This document shows positions 1 to 9,492 of a DNA stretch of 64,000 nucleotides, in pieces (positions within the stretch are counted from its first letter, which is position 1; each line of letters starts with the position of its first letter). A program made the translations under genes and the position numbers. The stretch is from Castellaniella sp. S9 (GTDB lineage: Bacteria > Pseudomonadota > Gammaproteobacteria > Burkholderiales > Burkholderiaceae_B): positions 1-64,000 of the forward strand of contig NZ_JAPFGD010000006.1 of assembly GCF_027257175.1 (NCBI RefSeq), written 5' to 3'. Below the pieces are notes generated by a model. That model saw only the letters and a list, made by a program, of their open reading frames with translations. It was not told the origin of the DNA and did no database searches.

Positions 1-82
1 TCCCATCCCGAACAGGACAGTGAAACGCCTTCGCGCCGATGATAGTGGATGGACATCTGTGAAAGTAGGTCATCGTCAGGCT
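1..82 (+). rRNA. rrf: 5S ribosomal RNA, 3' part
   Basis: The window opens inside a 5S rRNA. The stretch with GAACAGG, the GATGATAGTGGA segment and the terminal GTAGGTCATCGTCAGGCT matches the 3' two thirds of a betaproteobacterial 5S gene. The 5' end and the rest of the rRNA operon lie outside the window. The exact mature 3' end is uncertain by a few bases. Confidence 0.95.
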
Positions 83-93
83 CTGATGCAAAA

Positions 94-127
94 CCCCCGC
101 AAGGATCAACCTTGCGGGGGTTTTTTT
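94..127 (+). terminator. Rho-independent terminator of the rRNA operon
   Basis: Perfect 11-bp stem (CCCCCGCAAGG at 94-104, CCTTGCGGGGG at 110-120) with a 5-nt loop, followed by seven Ts. It lies 12 nt after the 5S rRNA and closes the rRNA transcription unit. Confidence 0.95.
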
Positions 128-175
128 ATGGGCGTTCCCTGCCAATAAGATCCGGGCGCAAAGCGCCCGGGCCCA

Positions 176-1636
176 TTAGAACAGCTTGCCGAACTGCGTG
201 ATGATCAGGTAGATCGAAAAGCCGCCGTAAAAGATCACCGCCCACAGCACCGCCACGTAGCGCACGCCGCCCAGGCCCAGCGCCTTGGGCAGCATGCCGC
301 GGTTGAGCTTGATCAGCAGCACCGAGTACACGAACATCACCAGCCCATTGAGCGCCGAGGCGATGACCAGCAGCACCAGCGGCTGGCTGACGCCGGCCAG
401 CAGGATGACCGAGCCGAAGATCACCATCAGCCAGACCACCAGGAAGTACAGCCGGCTTTCGCTCCAGGTCTGGCTGTCGCGCAGCCAGTTGGCCTTGATG
501 ATGTCGGCCACGATACGGGCGATCATGTCCACCACCGTCAGGTTGGTGGACAGCAGTACGGCGACGCCCGTGAACCAGAAGGCGGGACCCGCCCAGCTGC
601 CGACATCCGTGTTCAGGCTTTCACCCAGCAGGCGTACGAAGTCGAAGTTCTGCGCGGTGCTGCCCACCCCGACGTAGGTGAAGGCCAGCATCATGAAGAG
701 CATGATGGCAAGCCAGCCCAGCACGAAGAAGGTGATGAACTGCTCGCGGTCGGCGACGCGCCACCAGCCGCGCCAGCGCGCCATGTTGGCCTCGTCCTGC
801 GGAAAGAAATAGCCGATCGAGGCGCTGGTGGTTTCCTGGCCGGTGATCGGCGAGACGATCTTGGGCAGGTGCGCACCCATGCCCAGGCCCTTGTCGCGCA
901 CCCAGTTGGATTGGGCCAGGTTCATGACGCCGCCGGCGCCCGCGAAGGCGATGGCACCCAGCAGCAGTGCAGTGGGGATCGAGCCGATGGCGCTGGGGAT
1001 CTGCGGGATCTCGGTGGTGAAGCCCGACAGCAGCGCCGACCAGCTGGAGCCGCCCAGCAGGCCGAAGATCATGTAGAGCATGAACAGCAGGATCAGGGCC
1101 ACCAGGAAGAACTGGATCTTTTCCACCGTCTTGTAGACCACGGGAGAGACGGTCAACACGATGCCGATCAGGACCAGCGATGCGATCGTGATTGGGATCA
1201 CGGCGCCTTGGGAAAGCCCGAAGGCGTAAGTCAGCGCGGTGGAACTGCCGGTCGCCCATCCCGGCCACATCCAGGGGACCACGGCCATGATGATGAACAG
1301 CCAGCTCCAGGGTTTCCAGAGTCGCGTGAACCCCGTCACCGCCGTTTCCCCCGTGGCCAGGGTGTAGCGGGTGATCTCCATGTTCAGGTAGTACTGGGTG
1401 AGGATGCCGATCGTGGCCAGCCACACCAGCGCGAGGCCGGTCTGGGTCGAGATGTACGGCCACAGCACGAATTCGCCCGATCCGATCGAGCCCGCCAGCA
1501 GCAGCACGCTGGGGCCGATGACTTGCTTGAGGGGGAGGGGTTCGGGGAGGTCGCGGTAGGTGACCGGAGGTAGGTTGACGCTGGAGATTTCGGGTGCGAT
1601 CTGGGGCGAACCCGTGTCGCTGGCTTGAGTGACCAT
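176..1636 (-). CDS. Nramp-family (MntH-like) membrane transporter, divergent
   Basis: Predicted inner-membrane protein of 486 aa with about eleven hydrophobic helices, of the Nramp/MntH fold, which normally moves Mn2+, Fe2+ or related ions with protons. The start chosen is the ATG at 1634-1636, because AAAAAGG lies 8 nt upstream on the coding strand; an in-frame ATG 17 codons earlier lacks such a site. The N terminus (about 40 aa) is hydrophilic. The usual helix-1 DPGN metal motif is replaced by GSGE (residues 52-55). The helix-6 region reads AGAGGVMNLAQS and has no MPH motif. Substrate is therefore unclear, and manganese transport should not be assumed. It stands alone, transcribed towards the rRNA terminator. 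Confidence 0.8.
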   Translation of the reverse strand: MVTQASDTGSPQIAPEISSVNLPPVTYRDLPEPLPLKQVIGPSVLLLAGSIGSGEFVLWPYISTQTGLALVWLATIGILTQYYLNMEITRYTLATGETAVTGFTRLWKPWSWLFIIMAVVPWMWPGWATGSSTALTYAFGLSQGAVIPITIASLVLIGIVLTVSPVVYKTVEKIQFFLVALILLFMLYMIFGLLGGSSWSALLSGFTTEIPQIPSAIGSIPTALLLGAIAFAGAGGVMNLAQSNWVRDKGLGMGAHLPKIVSPITGQETTSASIGYFFPQDEANMARWRGWWRVADREQFITFFVLGWLAIMLFMMLAFTYVGVGSTAQNFDFVRLLGESLNTDVGSWAGPAFWFTGVAVLLSTNLTVVDMIARIVADIIKANWLRDSQTWSESRLYFLVVWLMVIFGSVILLAGVSQPLVLLVIASALNGLVMFVYSVLLIKLNRGMLPKALGLGGVRYVAVLWAVIFYGGFSIYLIITQFGKLF

Positions 1637-1791
1637 GTGCAATACCTTTTTCGTGAGTGAAGATACTTGCAACGGTGGCCATGCCATGCAGCCATGGCCA
1701 TCACCATACCCTGACAGGAAATTGTAAGGGGGTACCGCGATCCTAATGCGCCAAGCGAATACGGGTCAAGTAAATGCGAATGATTACAGGG

Positions 1792-2424
1792 TTATCCCTT
1801 GCGTTCATGAATGGCCGCAGCCTGCTCCAGGAGCTGCGCGGTTTCATAGGCGGGCAGCCCCATGACGCCGGTATAGCTGCCCGCCAGGTGCTGGACGAAC
1901 ACGCCCGCGCGTCCCTGGATGGCGTAGGCCCCTGCCTTGCCCAGCGGCTCGCCGGTGGCGCAGTAGGCCTGGATGTCGGCGCGCGAGAGCGGCTTGAAGC
2001 GGACCTGGCTGGCGCTCAGGCCTTCGAGGATGCGGCCCTTGGACGCCAGCGCCACGGCGGTATGAACCCGGTGACTGCGGCCCGAAAGGCGGGTGAGCAT
2101 CGATTCGGCGTCGGCCAGGTCGCGCGGCTTGCCCAGGACCTGGCCCTCGAGGATGACGGTCGTGTCGGCGGCAAGGACGAATGCCTGATCCGGCGGCAGG
2201 AAGCCTTCCGGACGCTGCGGGCCGGCCAGCCACAGGATGGCGCGCTCGGCCTTTTCCCGTGCCGTGCGACGCACGTAGTCCTCGGCGGCCTCGCCGGGCC
2301 ATTGCGGCTCGTCCTCGCCCTCGGGCGCCGGGACGCGCAGCACACGGTGGGCGATGCCGATCTGGTCGAGGATTTCCCGGCGCCGGGGGCTGGCCGAGGC
2401 CAGATAGAGCGGGGCGGCCGTCAT
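1792..2424 (-). CDS. maf: Maf-like nucleoside triphosphate pyrophosphatase
   Basis: House-cleaning enzyme of the Maf/YhdE family, which hydrolyses non-canonical or methylated nucleoside triphosphates to monophosphate and pyrophosphate; overexpression in other bacteria blocks septation. The 210 aa length is typical. Visible motifs are the N-terminal LASASPRRREIL phosphate-binding loop (residues 8-19), AADTTV with its conserved Asp, LGKP, and GKAGAYAIQG in the C-terminal half. It is the last gene of a leftward run that continues from pyk; the gap to pyk is about 30 nt. I cannot assign it to the YhdE or the YceF subgroup by eye. Confidence 0.95.
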   Translation of the reverse strand: MTAAPLYLASASPRRREILDQIGIAHRVLRVPAPEGEDEPQWPGEAAEDYVRRTAREKAERAILWLAGPQRPEGFLPPDQAFVLAADTTVILEGQVLGKPRDLADAESMLTRLSGRSHRVHTAVALASKGRILEGLSASQVRFKPLSRADIQAYCATGEPLGKAGAYAIQGRAGVFVQHLAGSYTGVMGLPAYETAQLLEQAAAIHERKG

Positions 2425-2455
2425 GGGACGGATCTATGAAGGATATCCGTACAAG

Positions 2456-3898
2456 TCATTGGACGCGCAGGATCTTGAGGCCGTTGGTGCCGCCGCTGTC
2501 GCTATAGAAGTCGCCCTTGGTCAGGATGATCCAGTCGCCGGCCTCGAGCAGGCCGCGGGCGCGCAGGATGTCGATGGCGGCATCGCTGACCTCCGCGGGC
2601 GGCAGCGCCGCGGCGTCGAAAGCCTCGGGGTAGACGCCGCGAAACAGGGCGGCGCGCCGCTGCGTGGTGACGTGGCGCGTGTAGCAGTGGATGGGCACGC
2701 CCGAGCGGATGCGCGACATGATCAGCGGCGTGTGGCCGCTTTCGGTGAGGCTGATGATGGCCTTGATGCCCGGAAAATGATTGGCGGCATACATGCTGGC
2801 CAGCGCGATGGTGTCGTCGCAGCGGGTGAAGGTCTCGCCCAGCCGATGATGCGAGCGGGTGCTGGTGGGTTCTTGTTCGGCGCCCAGGCAGACCCGCGCC
2901 ATGGCGGCGACGGCCTCGACCGGATACTGGCCCGAGGCGCTTTCGGCCGACAGCATGACGGCGTCGGTGTAGTCCAGCACGGCGTTGGCCACGTCCGAGA
3001 CCTCGGCGCGCGTGGGCAGCGGGCTGGCGATCATGGACTCCATCATCTGGGTGGCGGTGATCACGAGCTTGTTCAGGGTGCGCGCATGCTGGATGATGCG
3101 CTTCTGGATGCCGGCCAGCCGGGCATCGCCGATCTCGACCCCCAGGTCGCCGCGCGCCACCATGACGCCGTCGCTGGCCCGGATCAGCCCGTCGAGGGCC
3201 TCGTCGTCGGCGACGGCCTCGGCGCGTTCGATCTTGGCGATGATCCAGGCGGGACTGCCGGCGGCCCTCACGAGGCTGCGGGCTTGTTCGATGTCGGCCC
3301 CGGTGCGCGGGAACGAGACGGCCACGTAGTCCAGTTCCAGTTCCGCCGCCAGGCGGATGTCCTCGCGGTCCTTGTCCGTCAGGCTGGGCGCCGAGATGCC
3401 GCCGCCGCGGCGGTTGATGCCCTTGTTGTTGGACAGCGGCCCGCCCACGGCGACGGTGGTGTGCACGCTGCTGTCCTCGACCCGGTCGACCCGCAGGATC
3501 ACGCGCCCGTCATCCAGCAGCAGTTCGTCGCCCGGCGCGCAATCGCGCACCAGCGGCGGATAGTCGATGCCGACGATGTGCGAATCGCCGGCATCGGCGG
3601 GGTGGTCCGTGGACAGCGTGAAGGGATCGCCCGCATGCAGGGTGACCGCGCCCTCGGCGAAGCGCGCGATGCGGATCTTGGGGCCCTGCAGGTCGCCCAT
3701 GATGGCGATGTGGCGGCCCAGGCGGCCCGAGATGTCGCGGATCAGGCGGGCCCGCTCGCGGTGCTCGTCCGCCGTACCGTGCGAGAAATTCAGGCGGGCG
3801 ACGTCCATCCCGGCGAGGATCAGGGCCTCGATGCGTTGGGCCGAGGAGCTTGCGGGGCCGAGGGTGGCGACGATCTTGGTGCGGCGGCGGGCATTCAT
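2456..3898 (-). CDS. pyk: Pyruvate kinase
   Basis: Cytosolic glycolytic enzyme converting phosphoenolpyruvate and ADP to pyruvate and ATP. The 480 aa length fits a bacterial type II enzyme. Landmarks are TKIVATLGP near the N terminus, NFSHG (37-41), MGDLQGPKIR, the active-site lysine segment KIERAEAV, MVARGDLGVEIG and ATQMMESM, followed by the regulatory C domain. It lies 14 nt downstream of rlmH in the same direction, so it may be read through from the nadD-rsfS-rlmH operon. A pyruvate kinase between rlmH and maf is not the arrangement I recall for Bordetella, where those two genes are neighbours. Confidence 0.97.
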   Translation of the reverse strand: MNARRRTKIVATLGPASSSAQRIEALILAGMDVARLNFSHGTADEHRERARLIRDISGRLGRHIAIMGDLQGPKIRIARFAEGAVTLHAGDPFTLSTDHPADAGDSHIVGIDYPPLVRDCAPGDELLLDDGRVILRVDRVEDSSVHTTVAVGGPLSNNKGINRRGGGISAPSLTDKDREDIRLAAELELDYVAVSFPRTGADIEQARSLVRAAGSPAWIIAKIERAEAVADDEALDGLIRASDGVMVARGDLGVEIGDARLAGIQKRIIQHARTLNKLVITATQMMESMIASPLPTRAEVSDVANAVLDYTDAVMLSAESASGQYPVEAVAAMARVCLGAEQEPTSTRSHHRLGETFTRCDDTIALASMYAANHFPGIKAIISLTESGHTPLIMSRIRSGVPIHCYTRHVTTQRRAALFRGVYPEAFDAAALPPAEVSDAAIDILRARGLLEAGDWIILTKGDFYSDSGGTNGLKILRVQ

Positions 3899-3912
3899 GG
3901 CGGGGCCTCCGT

Positions 3913-4383
3913 TCAGGCGCGATGGTAGGGATGCCCGGACAGTATGGCCCAGGCGCGGTAGATTTGTTCGGCCAGCAGGACGCGGACCATGGGATGCGGC
4001 AGCGTCAGCGAGGACAGCCGGATCGTCTGGTGCCCACGTCGCTTCAGATCCGGATCCAGCCCGTCGGGCCCGCCGACGAGGAAGGCGACATCCCGGCCCT
4101 CGCCGCGCCAGTTCTCGAGGAGCCGCGCAAGGCCCACGGTGTCGAGGTCCCGGCCATGCTCGTCGAGCACGACCCGCCAGGCCTGGGCGGGCAGGGCGGC
4201 CTCGATGCGCTGTGCCTCGGCCAGCATGAGCTGCGCAGGTGTCTTGCCGGAACTGCGGGGCTCGGGCTTGATCTCGACGAGTTCCAGCGCGCAGTCGGGG
4301 GGCAGGCGCTTGGCGTAGTCTTTCCAGGCCTCTTGCACCCAGGCCGGCATGCGCACGCCTACAGCGTATACCTGGATCTTCAT
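3913..4383 (-). CDS. rlmH: 23S rRNA (pseudouridine1915-N3)-methyltransferase RlmH
   Basis: SPOUT-class methyltransferase of 156 aa that adds a methyl group to N3 of pseudouridine 1915 in helix 69 of 23S rRNA, acting on assembled 70S ribosomes. The SAM-knot signature [11 protein letters not shown] and the C-terminal [21 protein letters not shown] with GHPYHR are characteristic of the family, formerly YbeA. It follows rsfS by 19 nt and belongs to the nadD-rsfS-rlmH ribosome and NAD operon. Confidence 0.97.
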   Translation of the reverse strand: MKIQVYAVGVRMPAWVQEAWKDYAKRLPPDCALELVEIKPEPRSSGKTPAQLMLAEAQRIEAALPAQAWRVVLDEHGRDLDTVGLARLLENWRGEGRDVAFLVGGPDGLDPDLKRRGHQTIRLSSLTLPHPMVRVLLAEQIYRAWAILSGHPYHRA

Positions 4384-4402
4384 GTGCGGCGGGCGATGGC
4401 CG

Positions 4403-4780
4403 TCAATCCTCGAAGGCGGCCTGGGCGGGCCCCTGCGGCAGGAGCTTGACCCGCACGGGCTTGGCGCCCCAGATTTCCTCGAGGTGATAGTACGCGCGTA
4501 TCGCGGGCTGCATGCAATGCACGACGATGTCGCCCAGGTCGATCAGCACCCATTCGCCGGATTCCTCGCCTTCGCAGGCGATCACCTGGATCCCGCGGCG
4601 TTTGGCCTGGTCGGCGACGTGGCTGGCGATGGCGCGCGTCTGCCGGTTGGATGTGCCGCTGGCGATGATGACCCGGTCGAACAGGCCGGTGAGGCCGGTG
4701 GTGTTGTAGACCTTGATGTCCTGGGCCTTGACGTCCTCGAGGGCGTCGATGACGATGCGTTGCTGTTTCTGGATGTTCAT
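4403..4780 (-). CDS. rsfS: Ribosomal silencing factor RsfS
   Basis: Small (125 aa) DUF143/Iojap-family protein that binds uL14 on the 50S subunit and blocks subunit joining when nutrients are scarce. The family core is visible: [30 protein letters not shown], and [14 protein letters not shown] with [13 protein letters not shown]. Its start overlaps the end of nadD by 4 nt, so the two are translationally coupled. Confidence 0.96.
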   Translation of the reverse strand: MNIQKQQRIVIDALEDVKAQDIKVYNTTGLTGLFDRVIIASGTSNRQTRAIASHVADQAKRRGIQVIACEGEESGEWVLIDLGDIVVHCMQPAIRAYYHLEEIWGAKPVRVKLLPQGPAQAAFED

Positions 4781-5406
4781 AGAGGGCGGTTGGGGTCCGG
4801 AGTGGCCGCCGGATCGGAGTAGAGGTGGTGCGTCCGGATGTATTCGAGCACGTTCGGGTCCAGCATATCATCGACCGGCCCGCCCGTGCGCAGGGCGTGC
4901 CGGATGCCGGTGGCGGTGATCGCCAGGGGTGGGAAGGGAATGCGCAGCAGCGCGTGTCCCGACTGGTCCAGGGCCTGCTGGAGATCGATCGGCGGCGTAT
5001 CCACCGATCCCGGACGCTGGGCGACGGCCAGGCGGACCCGTGCGATGATGTCGCGCCAGCGGTGCCAGGTACAGAAATTCGCCAGTTGGTCGGCCCCCAG
5101 GATCCAGGTGTAGCGGGCCGGAGGGAGGGCGTCCAGGGTGTCTATGGTATAGGTCGCGCCCGGACGTTGGAGTTCGATCGGATTCACCAGCAGGCGCGGG
5201 TCGTCCCGGCAGGCGATCTCGAGCATGCGCCGGCGATGGTCGGGGCCGGCGCCCAGGGCTTGGCGCTGCCAGGGCCGATGGGCGGGCAGCAGCTCGACGC
5301 GGTCGAGCGCCAGGGCCTCGAGCGCGGCTTGCGCCAGTGCGATATGGGCGCGGTGGACGGGATCGAAGCTGCCGCCCAGGAGCCCGATCCGCGGCACTAC
5401 ACCCAT
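4777..5406 (-). CDS. nadD: Nicotinate-nucleotide adenylyltransferase
   Basis: Transfers AMP from ATP to nicotinate mononucleotide to form deamido-NAD in NAD biosynthesis. The 209 aa protein has the nucleotidyltransferase fold: [14 protein letters not shown] near the N terminus (the usual HxGH appears as HRAH), [19 protein letters not shown], and the C-terminal TATGIRHAL in place of the more common SSTxIR. The ATG at 5404-5406 lies inside the 3' end of hemF (10-nt overlap), and its 3' end overlaps rsfS by 4 nt, giving a tight operon. Confidence 0.94.
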   Translation of the reverse strand: MGVVPRIGLLGGSFDPVHRAHIALAQAALEALALDRVELLPAHRPWQRQALGAGPDHRRRMLEIACRDDPRLLVNPIELQRPGATYTIDTLDALPPARYTWILGADQLANFCTWHRWRDIIARVRLAVAQRPGSVDTPPIDLQQALDQSGHALLRIPFPPLAITATGIRHALRTGGPVDDMLDPNVLEYIRTHHLYSDPAATPDPNRPL

Positions 5407-6299
5407 TCCCGGGGCTTGAGGTAGTCGGCGAGCGCGGCTTCCGGGCTGCCGGGTTCGGGCGTCCAGTCATAGCGCCATTGGGCGATGGGCGGCATGGACA
5501 GCAGGATCGATTCGGTGCGGCCCCCCGATTGCAGCCCGAACAGCGTACCCCGGTCGTAGACCAGGTTGAATTCCACGTAGCGGCCGCGGCGGTACGCCTG
5601 GAAGTCGCGCTGGGCCTGGGTGTAAGGCGCGTCCTTGCGGCGTTCCACGATGGGCACGTAGGCGGGCAGGAAGCATTCGCCCACGGCGCGGGTCAGGGCG
5701 AAGCAGGTCTCGAAGTCCGGTGCGTCGAGGTCGTCGAAGAACAGGCCGCCCACGCCCCGGGTCTCGCCCCGGTGGCGCAATAGAAAATAATCGTCGCACC
5801 AGGTCTTGTACGCGGGATATTTGTCCTCGCCGAAAGGGGCGACCGCGTCGCGGCAGACCCTGTGGAAATGGCGCGCATCGGCCTCGTGGGGATAGTATGG
5901 GGTAAGGTCGAGCCCGCCGCCGAACCAGAACACATCCTCGGCGCCGTCGCTCCCGCGCGCCACGAAGAGGCGCACGTTCATGTGCGTGGTGGGCACATGC
6001 GGATTGCGCGGATGCAGCACCATCGACACGCCCATGGCCTCCCAGGCCCGGCCCGCCAGCCCGGGGCGATGGGCGCTGGCCGAGGGCGGCAGCGTCGTCC
6101 CCTGGACATGGCTGAAGAGCACGCCGGCGCGCTCGAAGACACGGCCGCCCTCGAGGTGGCGCGTCAGCCCGCCGCCGCCTTCCGGCCGGGTCCAGGCGTC
6201 GTGCCCGAAGGCGCCGCCCTCCAGCGCCTCGAGGGCGCGCACGATGCCGGCCTGCAGGTCGATGAAGGTGTCGTGGACGCGATGGGTGGGGACGGGCAT
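5397..6299 (-). CDS. hemF: Oxygen-dependent coproporphyrinogen-III oxidase
   Basis: Catalyses the aerobic oxidative decarboxylation of coproporphyrinogen III to protoporphyrinogen IX in haem synthesis. The 300 aa length is typical. Signatures are [27 protein letters not shown], the KTWCDDYF segment, GLFFDDL and [12 protein letters not shown] followed by [13 protein letters not shown]. It lies 14 nt downstream of purD and overlaps nadD, within the leftward yebC-purD-hemF-nadD-rsfS-rlmH operon. Confidence 0.97.
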   Translation of the reverse strand: MPVPTHRVHDTFIDLQAGIVRALEALEGGAFGHDAWTRPEGGGGLTRHLEGGRVFERAGVLFSHVQGTTLPPSASAHRPGLAGRAWEAMGVSMVLHPRNPHVPTTHMNVRLFVARGSDGAEDVFWFGGGLDLTPYYPHEADARHFHRVCRDAVAPFGEDKYPAYKTWCDDYFLLRHRGETRGVGGLFFDDLDAPDFETCFALTRAVGECFLPAYVPIVERRKDAPYTQAQRDFQAYRRGRYVEFNLVYDRGTLFGLQSGGRTESILLSMPPIAQWRYDWTPEPGSPEAALADYLKPREWV

Positions 6300-6313
6300 G
6301 GATATCCTTGGGC

Positions 6314-7603
6314 TCAGGGTCTGGCGGCCGGCAGGGCGCGCCAGCCGATGTCCCGGCGGAATTGGCGGCCTTCGAAAACGGTCTGCGACACGGCGTCGTA
6401 GGCGGCCTGCTGGGCGCGGCGGATCGAATCCGCGAGGACGGTCACGCAGAGCACCCGTCCGCCGTTGGTGACGAGGGCCTGATCACGCAGGGCGGTGCCG
6501 GCATGGAAGATCATGCAGGTGTCGGTGTCGGGGGCCAGGCCGCTGATGGGATCGCCCTTGCGCGGGGATTCCGGATACCCCGCGGCCGCCAGCACCACGC
6601 CCAGCGCCGTGCGGCGGTCCCAGTCGATTTCGGCCTGATCGAGGGTGCCCGAGAGGGCGTGTTCGAAGACGGTCGTGAGGTCGCTCTTGATGCGCATCAT
6701 GATCGGCTGGGTCTCGGGGTCGCCCAGCCGGCAATTGAATTCCAGCACCTTGAGGCTGCGCGCGGCATCGGCGCCCGGTCCTATCATCAGGCCCGCGTAC
6801 AGGAATCCGGTATACGGTATGCCGTCGCGTGCCATGCCTTGCATCGTGGGCAGGATGATCTCGCGCATGATGCGGTTGTGCAGGGCGGGCGTGATGATGG
6901 GTGCGGGCGAATAGGCCCCCATGCCGCCGGTGTTCGGTCCCTGGTCGCCGTCGTTCAGGCGTTTGTGGTCCTGGCTGGTGGCCAGGGCGAGGACGTGATG
7001 CCCATCGCACATGACGATGAAGCTGGCCTCCTCGCCCTCGAGGAAGTCCTCGACCACCACGCGCGCACCGGCCGCCCCCAGGCGGCCGTCGCCCAGCATG
7101 TGGTCCACGGCCGCAGTCGCCTCGTCGAGGGTGGCGGCGACGACGACCCCCTTGCCGGCGGCCAGCCCGTCGGCCTTGACGACGATGGGCGCGCCACGTC
7201 CGAGGATGTAGGCCTTGGCGGCGGCAGGATCGGTGAAGGTCTGGTGCGCCGCGGTGGGGATGCCGTGGCGCTGCATGAAGGATTTGGCGTAGTCCTTGGA
7301 GCTTTCGAGCTGGGCCGCCTCGCGGGTCGGGCCAAAGATGCGCAGGCCGGCCGCCCGAAAGGCGTCGACGATGCCGGCGGCCAGCGGCGCCTCGGGGCCG
7401 ACCACCGTAAAGGCGATCTTTTCGCGGCGCGCGAAATCGATCAGCCCCTCGGTGTCGTCGACGTCGAGGTTCTGGAGCTGCGGTGTGTGGCCGGTGCCGC
7501 CGTTGCCGGGCGCCACGTAGACCGTCTGGACGCGCGGCGATTGGGCCAGACGCCAGGCGAGGGCGTGTTCGCGGCCGCCCGCGCCGATGACCAGGAGTTT
7601 CAT
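6314..7603 (-). CDS. purD: Phosphoribosylamine-glycine ligase (GAR synthetase)
   Basis: Second step of de novo purine synthesis: joins glycine to 5-phosphoribosylamine with ATP. The 429 aa protein shows the ATP-grasp order: [16 protein letters not shown] with [10 protein letters not shown], the [13 protein letters not shown] loop, the FLEGEEASF segment, the metal and substrate motif [12 protein letters not shown], and [12 protein letters not shown]. Its ATG overlaps the yebC stop codon by 4 nt (ATGA), so the two genes are coupled. Confidence 0.97.
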   Translation of the reverse strand: MKLLVIGAGGREHALAWRLAQSPRVQTVYVAPGNGGTGHTPQLQNLDVDDTEGLIDFARREKIAFTVVGPEAPLAAGIVDAFRAAGLRIFGPTREAAQLESSKDYAKSFMQRHGIPTAAHQTFTDPAAAKAYILGRGAPIVVKADGLAAGKGVVVAATLDEATAAVDHMLGDGRLGAAGARVVVEDFLEGEEASFIVMCDGHHVLALATSQDHKRLNDGDQGPNTGGMGAYSPAPIITPALHNRIMREIILPTMQGMARDGIPYTGFLYAGLMIGPGADAARSLKVLEFNCRLGDPETQPIMMRIKSDLTTVFEHALSGTLDQAEIDWDRRTALGVVLAAAGYPESPRKGDPISGLAPDTDTCMIFHAGTALRDQALVTNGGRVLCVTVLADSIRRAQQAAYDAVSQTVFEGRQFRRDIGWRALPAARP

Positions 7604-8331
7604 TCGGCTTCGTCCAGGATGGCGGTGGTGAAGACCTCCTGGACGTCATCCAGGCCTTCGAGAGTATCGATCAGTTTTTGCATGCGTTCGGAGTCCTCGG
7701 GCGAGAGCTCGACCTCGCTCAGGGCCTTCATGACGACGCCCTGGACCTCGGGGACGAGGCCCGCCGCCTCGAAGGCGGCCTTGGCCTCGGCGTACTGGCC
7801 GGGTTCGCAGATCACCTCGATCACGCCTTCGTCGTCGGATTGCACATCCTCGGCGCCGGCCTCGAGGGCGACTTCCATGACCTGTTCCTCGGAGGTGCCG
7901 GGCGCGAACAGGAACTGTCCGCAATGCTTGAACATGAACGACACGCAGCCGTCCTGGCCCAGGTTGCCGCCGTGCTTGGTCAGGGTGTGGCGCACCTCGG
8001 ACACGGTGCGCTGGCGGTTGTCGGTCATGCAGTCGATCAGCACGGCCGCACCGCCGGCGCCATAGCCTTCATAGCGGATTTCCTCGTAGTTGGCGTCATC
8101 GGCGCCGCCTGCGCCGCGCTGGATGGCGCGCAGGATGTTGTCCTTGGGCATATTGGCCGCCGTGGCCTTGTCCCATGCGAGCCGCAGACGGGGATTGGTA
8201 TCCGGATCCGCGCCGCCGGCGCGGGCGGCAACGGTGATTTCACGGATGATCTTGGTCCAGAGCTTGCCGCGCTTGGCGTCCTGGCGCCCCTTGCGGTGCT
8301 GGATGTTTGCCCATTTGCTGTGTCCGGCCAT
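7600..8331 (-). CDS. yebC: YebC/PmpR-family regulator or translation factor
   Basis: A 243 aa protein of the YebC/PmpR family (TACO1 in mitochondria). Members have been described as DNA-binding regulators and, more recently, as factors that help ribosomes through proline-rich stretches. The N terminus [15 protein letters not shown] followed by [11 protein letters not shown] is diagnostic, as are [18 protein letters not shown] and the [10 protein letters not shown] segment. It heads the leftward operon; the promoter should lie between it and the divergent qor gene (8332-8505). Confidence 0.96.
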   Translation of the reverse strand: MAGHSKWANIQHRKGRQDAKRGKLWTKIIREITVAARAGGADPDTNPRLRLAWDKATAANMPKDNILRAIQRGAGGADDANYEEIRYEGYGAGGAAVLIDCMTDNRQRTVSEVRHTLTKHGGNLGQDGCVSFMFKHCGQFLFAPGTSEEQVMEVALEAGAEDVQSDDEGVIEVICEPGQYAEAKAAFEAAGLVPEVQGVVMKALSEVELSPEDSERMQKLIDTLEGLDDVQEVFTTAILDEAE

Positions 8332-8505
8332 AATAAGCGTCAGTCTTTCAATCGGTTCGTCGGTAAAAGACTGATTTTACCCTCTGTGTCTGCTTCTGGC
8401 AGGCGGCGTGAATGGATATCCGGGCCTGGCGAGTGTTCATGCTAGTCTAATGCGGTCTTTGGAAATCAGTCGTTGGGCGCGGCCCCGCGCCTCAAGGAGA
8501 TCGTT

Positions 8506-9489
8506 ATGGAGCAAAGCAGGAAGGTCCGGATCGAGGCGCATGGCGGTCCGGAGGTCATGCGCATCGTGACCGAGGCGGTGCCTGCGCCGTCTGACCATGA
8601 GGTCCTTATCCGGCAAAAGGCCATCGGCCTGAATTTCATCGACATCTATTGTCGCACGGGGCTGTACCCCAATCCTTTGCCGCACGGCCTGGGCTTCGAG
8701 GCCGCCGGGGTGGTCGAGGCCGTGGGCGCCGGGGTCCGGCACCTGCGGGTGGGCGATCGGGTCGCCTATGGCCAGAGCCCGCTGGGCGCCTACGCCGAAT
8801 TGCGCAACGTGCCGGCCGACCGCGTGGTCGCCATTCCCGATTCGGTGGATTTCGAGCAGGCGGCCGCCCTGATGCTCAAGGGCCTGACCGTCCAGTACCT
8901 GTTTCGCCAGACCTACCGCCTGAAGGGCGATGAAACCATCCTCTTTCATGCGGCCGCGGGCGGGGTCGGCCTGATCGCCTGCCAGTGGGCCCGTGCCCTG
9001 GGCGTGCGTCTGATCGGCACCGCCTCCACGCCCGAAAAGGCCGCGCTGGCCCGGCAAAACGGCGCCTGGGAGGTCATCGACTATACGCGCGAGGACGTCG
9101 CGGCGCGCGTGCGCGAACTGACCGACGGCCGCAAGGTGCCGGTGGTCTACGACGGCGTGGGCAAGAGCACCTGGGAGGTCTCCCTGGATTGCCTGCAGCC
9201 CAGGGGCCTGATGGTCAGTTTCGGCAATGCGTCCGGGCCGGTCGAAGGCGTCAAGCTCGGCCAACTGGCGACCAAGGGCTCGCTGTACGTGACGCGGCCC
9301 ACCCTGGGCACGTACGTCGCCTCGGCCCAGGCCATGCAGGAGGCGGCGGCGGACCTGTTCCAGCAGGTCGTGGACGGCCACATCCAGGTGGCCATCGGCC
9401 AGCGCTTCGCCCTCGAGGACGTTGCCGAGGCGCACCGCGCCCTGGCCGAGCGCCGCACGACCGGGGCCACGGTGCTGACCCTGGATTGA
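8506..9489 (+). CDS. qor: NADPH:quinone oxidoreductase, zinc-independent MDR family
   Basis: Medium-chain dehydrogenase/reductase of the QOR class (327 aa), probably reducing quinones or other enones with NADPH. The ATG at 8506 is preferred because AAGGAG lies about 9 nt upstream; a GTG-type start 33 nt earlier precedes that site. Features are GLNFIDIYCRTGLYP, the GFEAAGVVEAVG segment, the Rossmann loop AAAGGVGLIACQWA and the C-terminal REATGATVL-like end (RRTTGATVLTLD). No zinc-ligand cysteines are seen. It is convergent with fbp, 3 nt apart. Confidence 0.93.
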   Translation: MEQSRKVRIEAHGGPEVMRIVTEAVPAPSDHEVLIRQKAIGLNFIDIYCRTGLYPNPLPHGLGFEAAGVVEAVGAGVRHLRVGDRVAYGQSPLGAYAELRNVPADRVVAIPDSVDFEQAAALMLKGLTVQYLFRQTYRLKGDETILFHAAAGGVGLIACQWARALGVRLIGTASTPEKAALARQNGAWEVIDYTREDVAARVRELTDGRKVPVVYDGVGKSTWEVSLDCLQPRGLMVSFGNASGPVEGVKLGQLATKGSLYVTRPTLGTYVASAQAMQEAAADLFQQVVDGHIQVAIGQRFALEDVAEAHRALAERRTTGATVLTLD

Positions 9490-9492
9490 TGA

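Noticed and set aside
2423-3928. A 501-codon open frame opposite pyk
   Set aside because: The minus strand encodes an intact pyruvate kinase with all motifs; the plus-strand frame has no recognisable features.
4777-5406. HRAH in NadD as a damaged HxGH catalytic motif
   Set aside because: Both histidines are kept and, as I recall, Ala at the Gly position occurs in other NadD proteins of this family, so it is not evidence of loss.
6308-8065. A 585-codon open frame opposite purD and yebC
   Set aside because: Same reason: GC-driven shadow of two well-supported genes.
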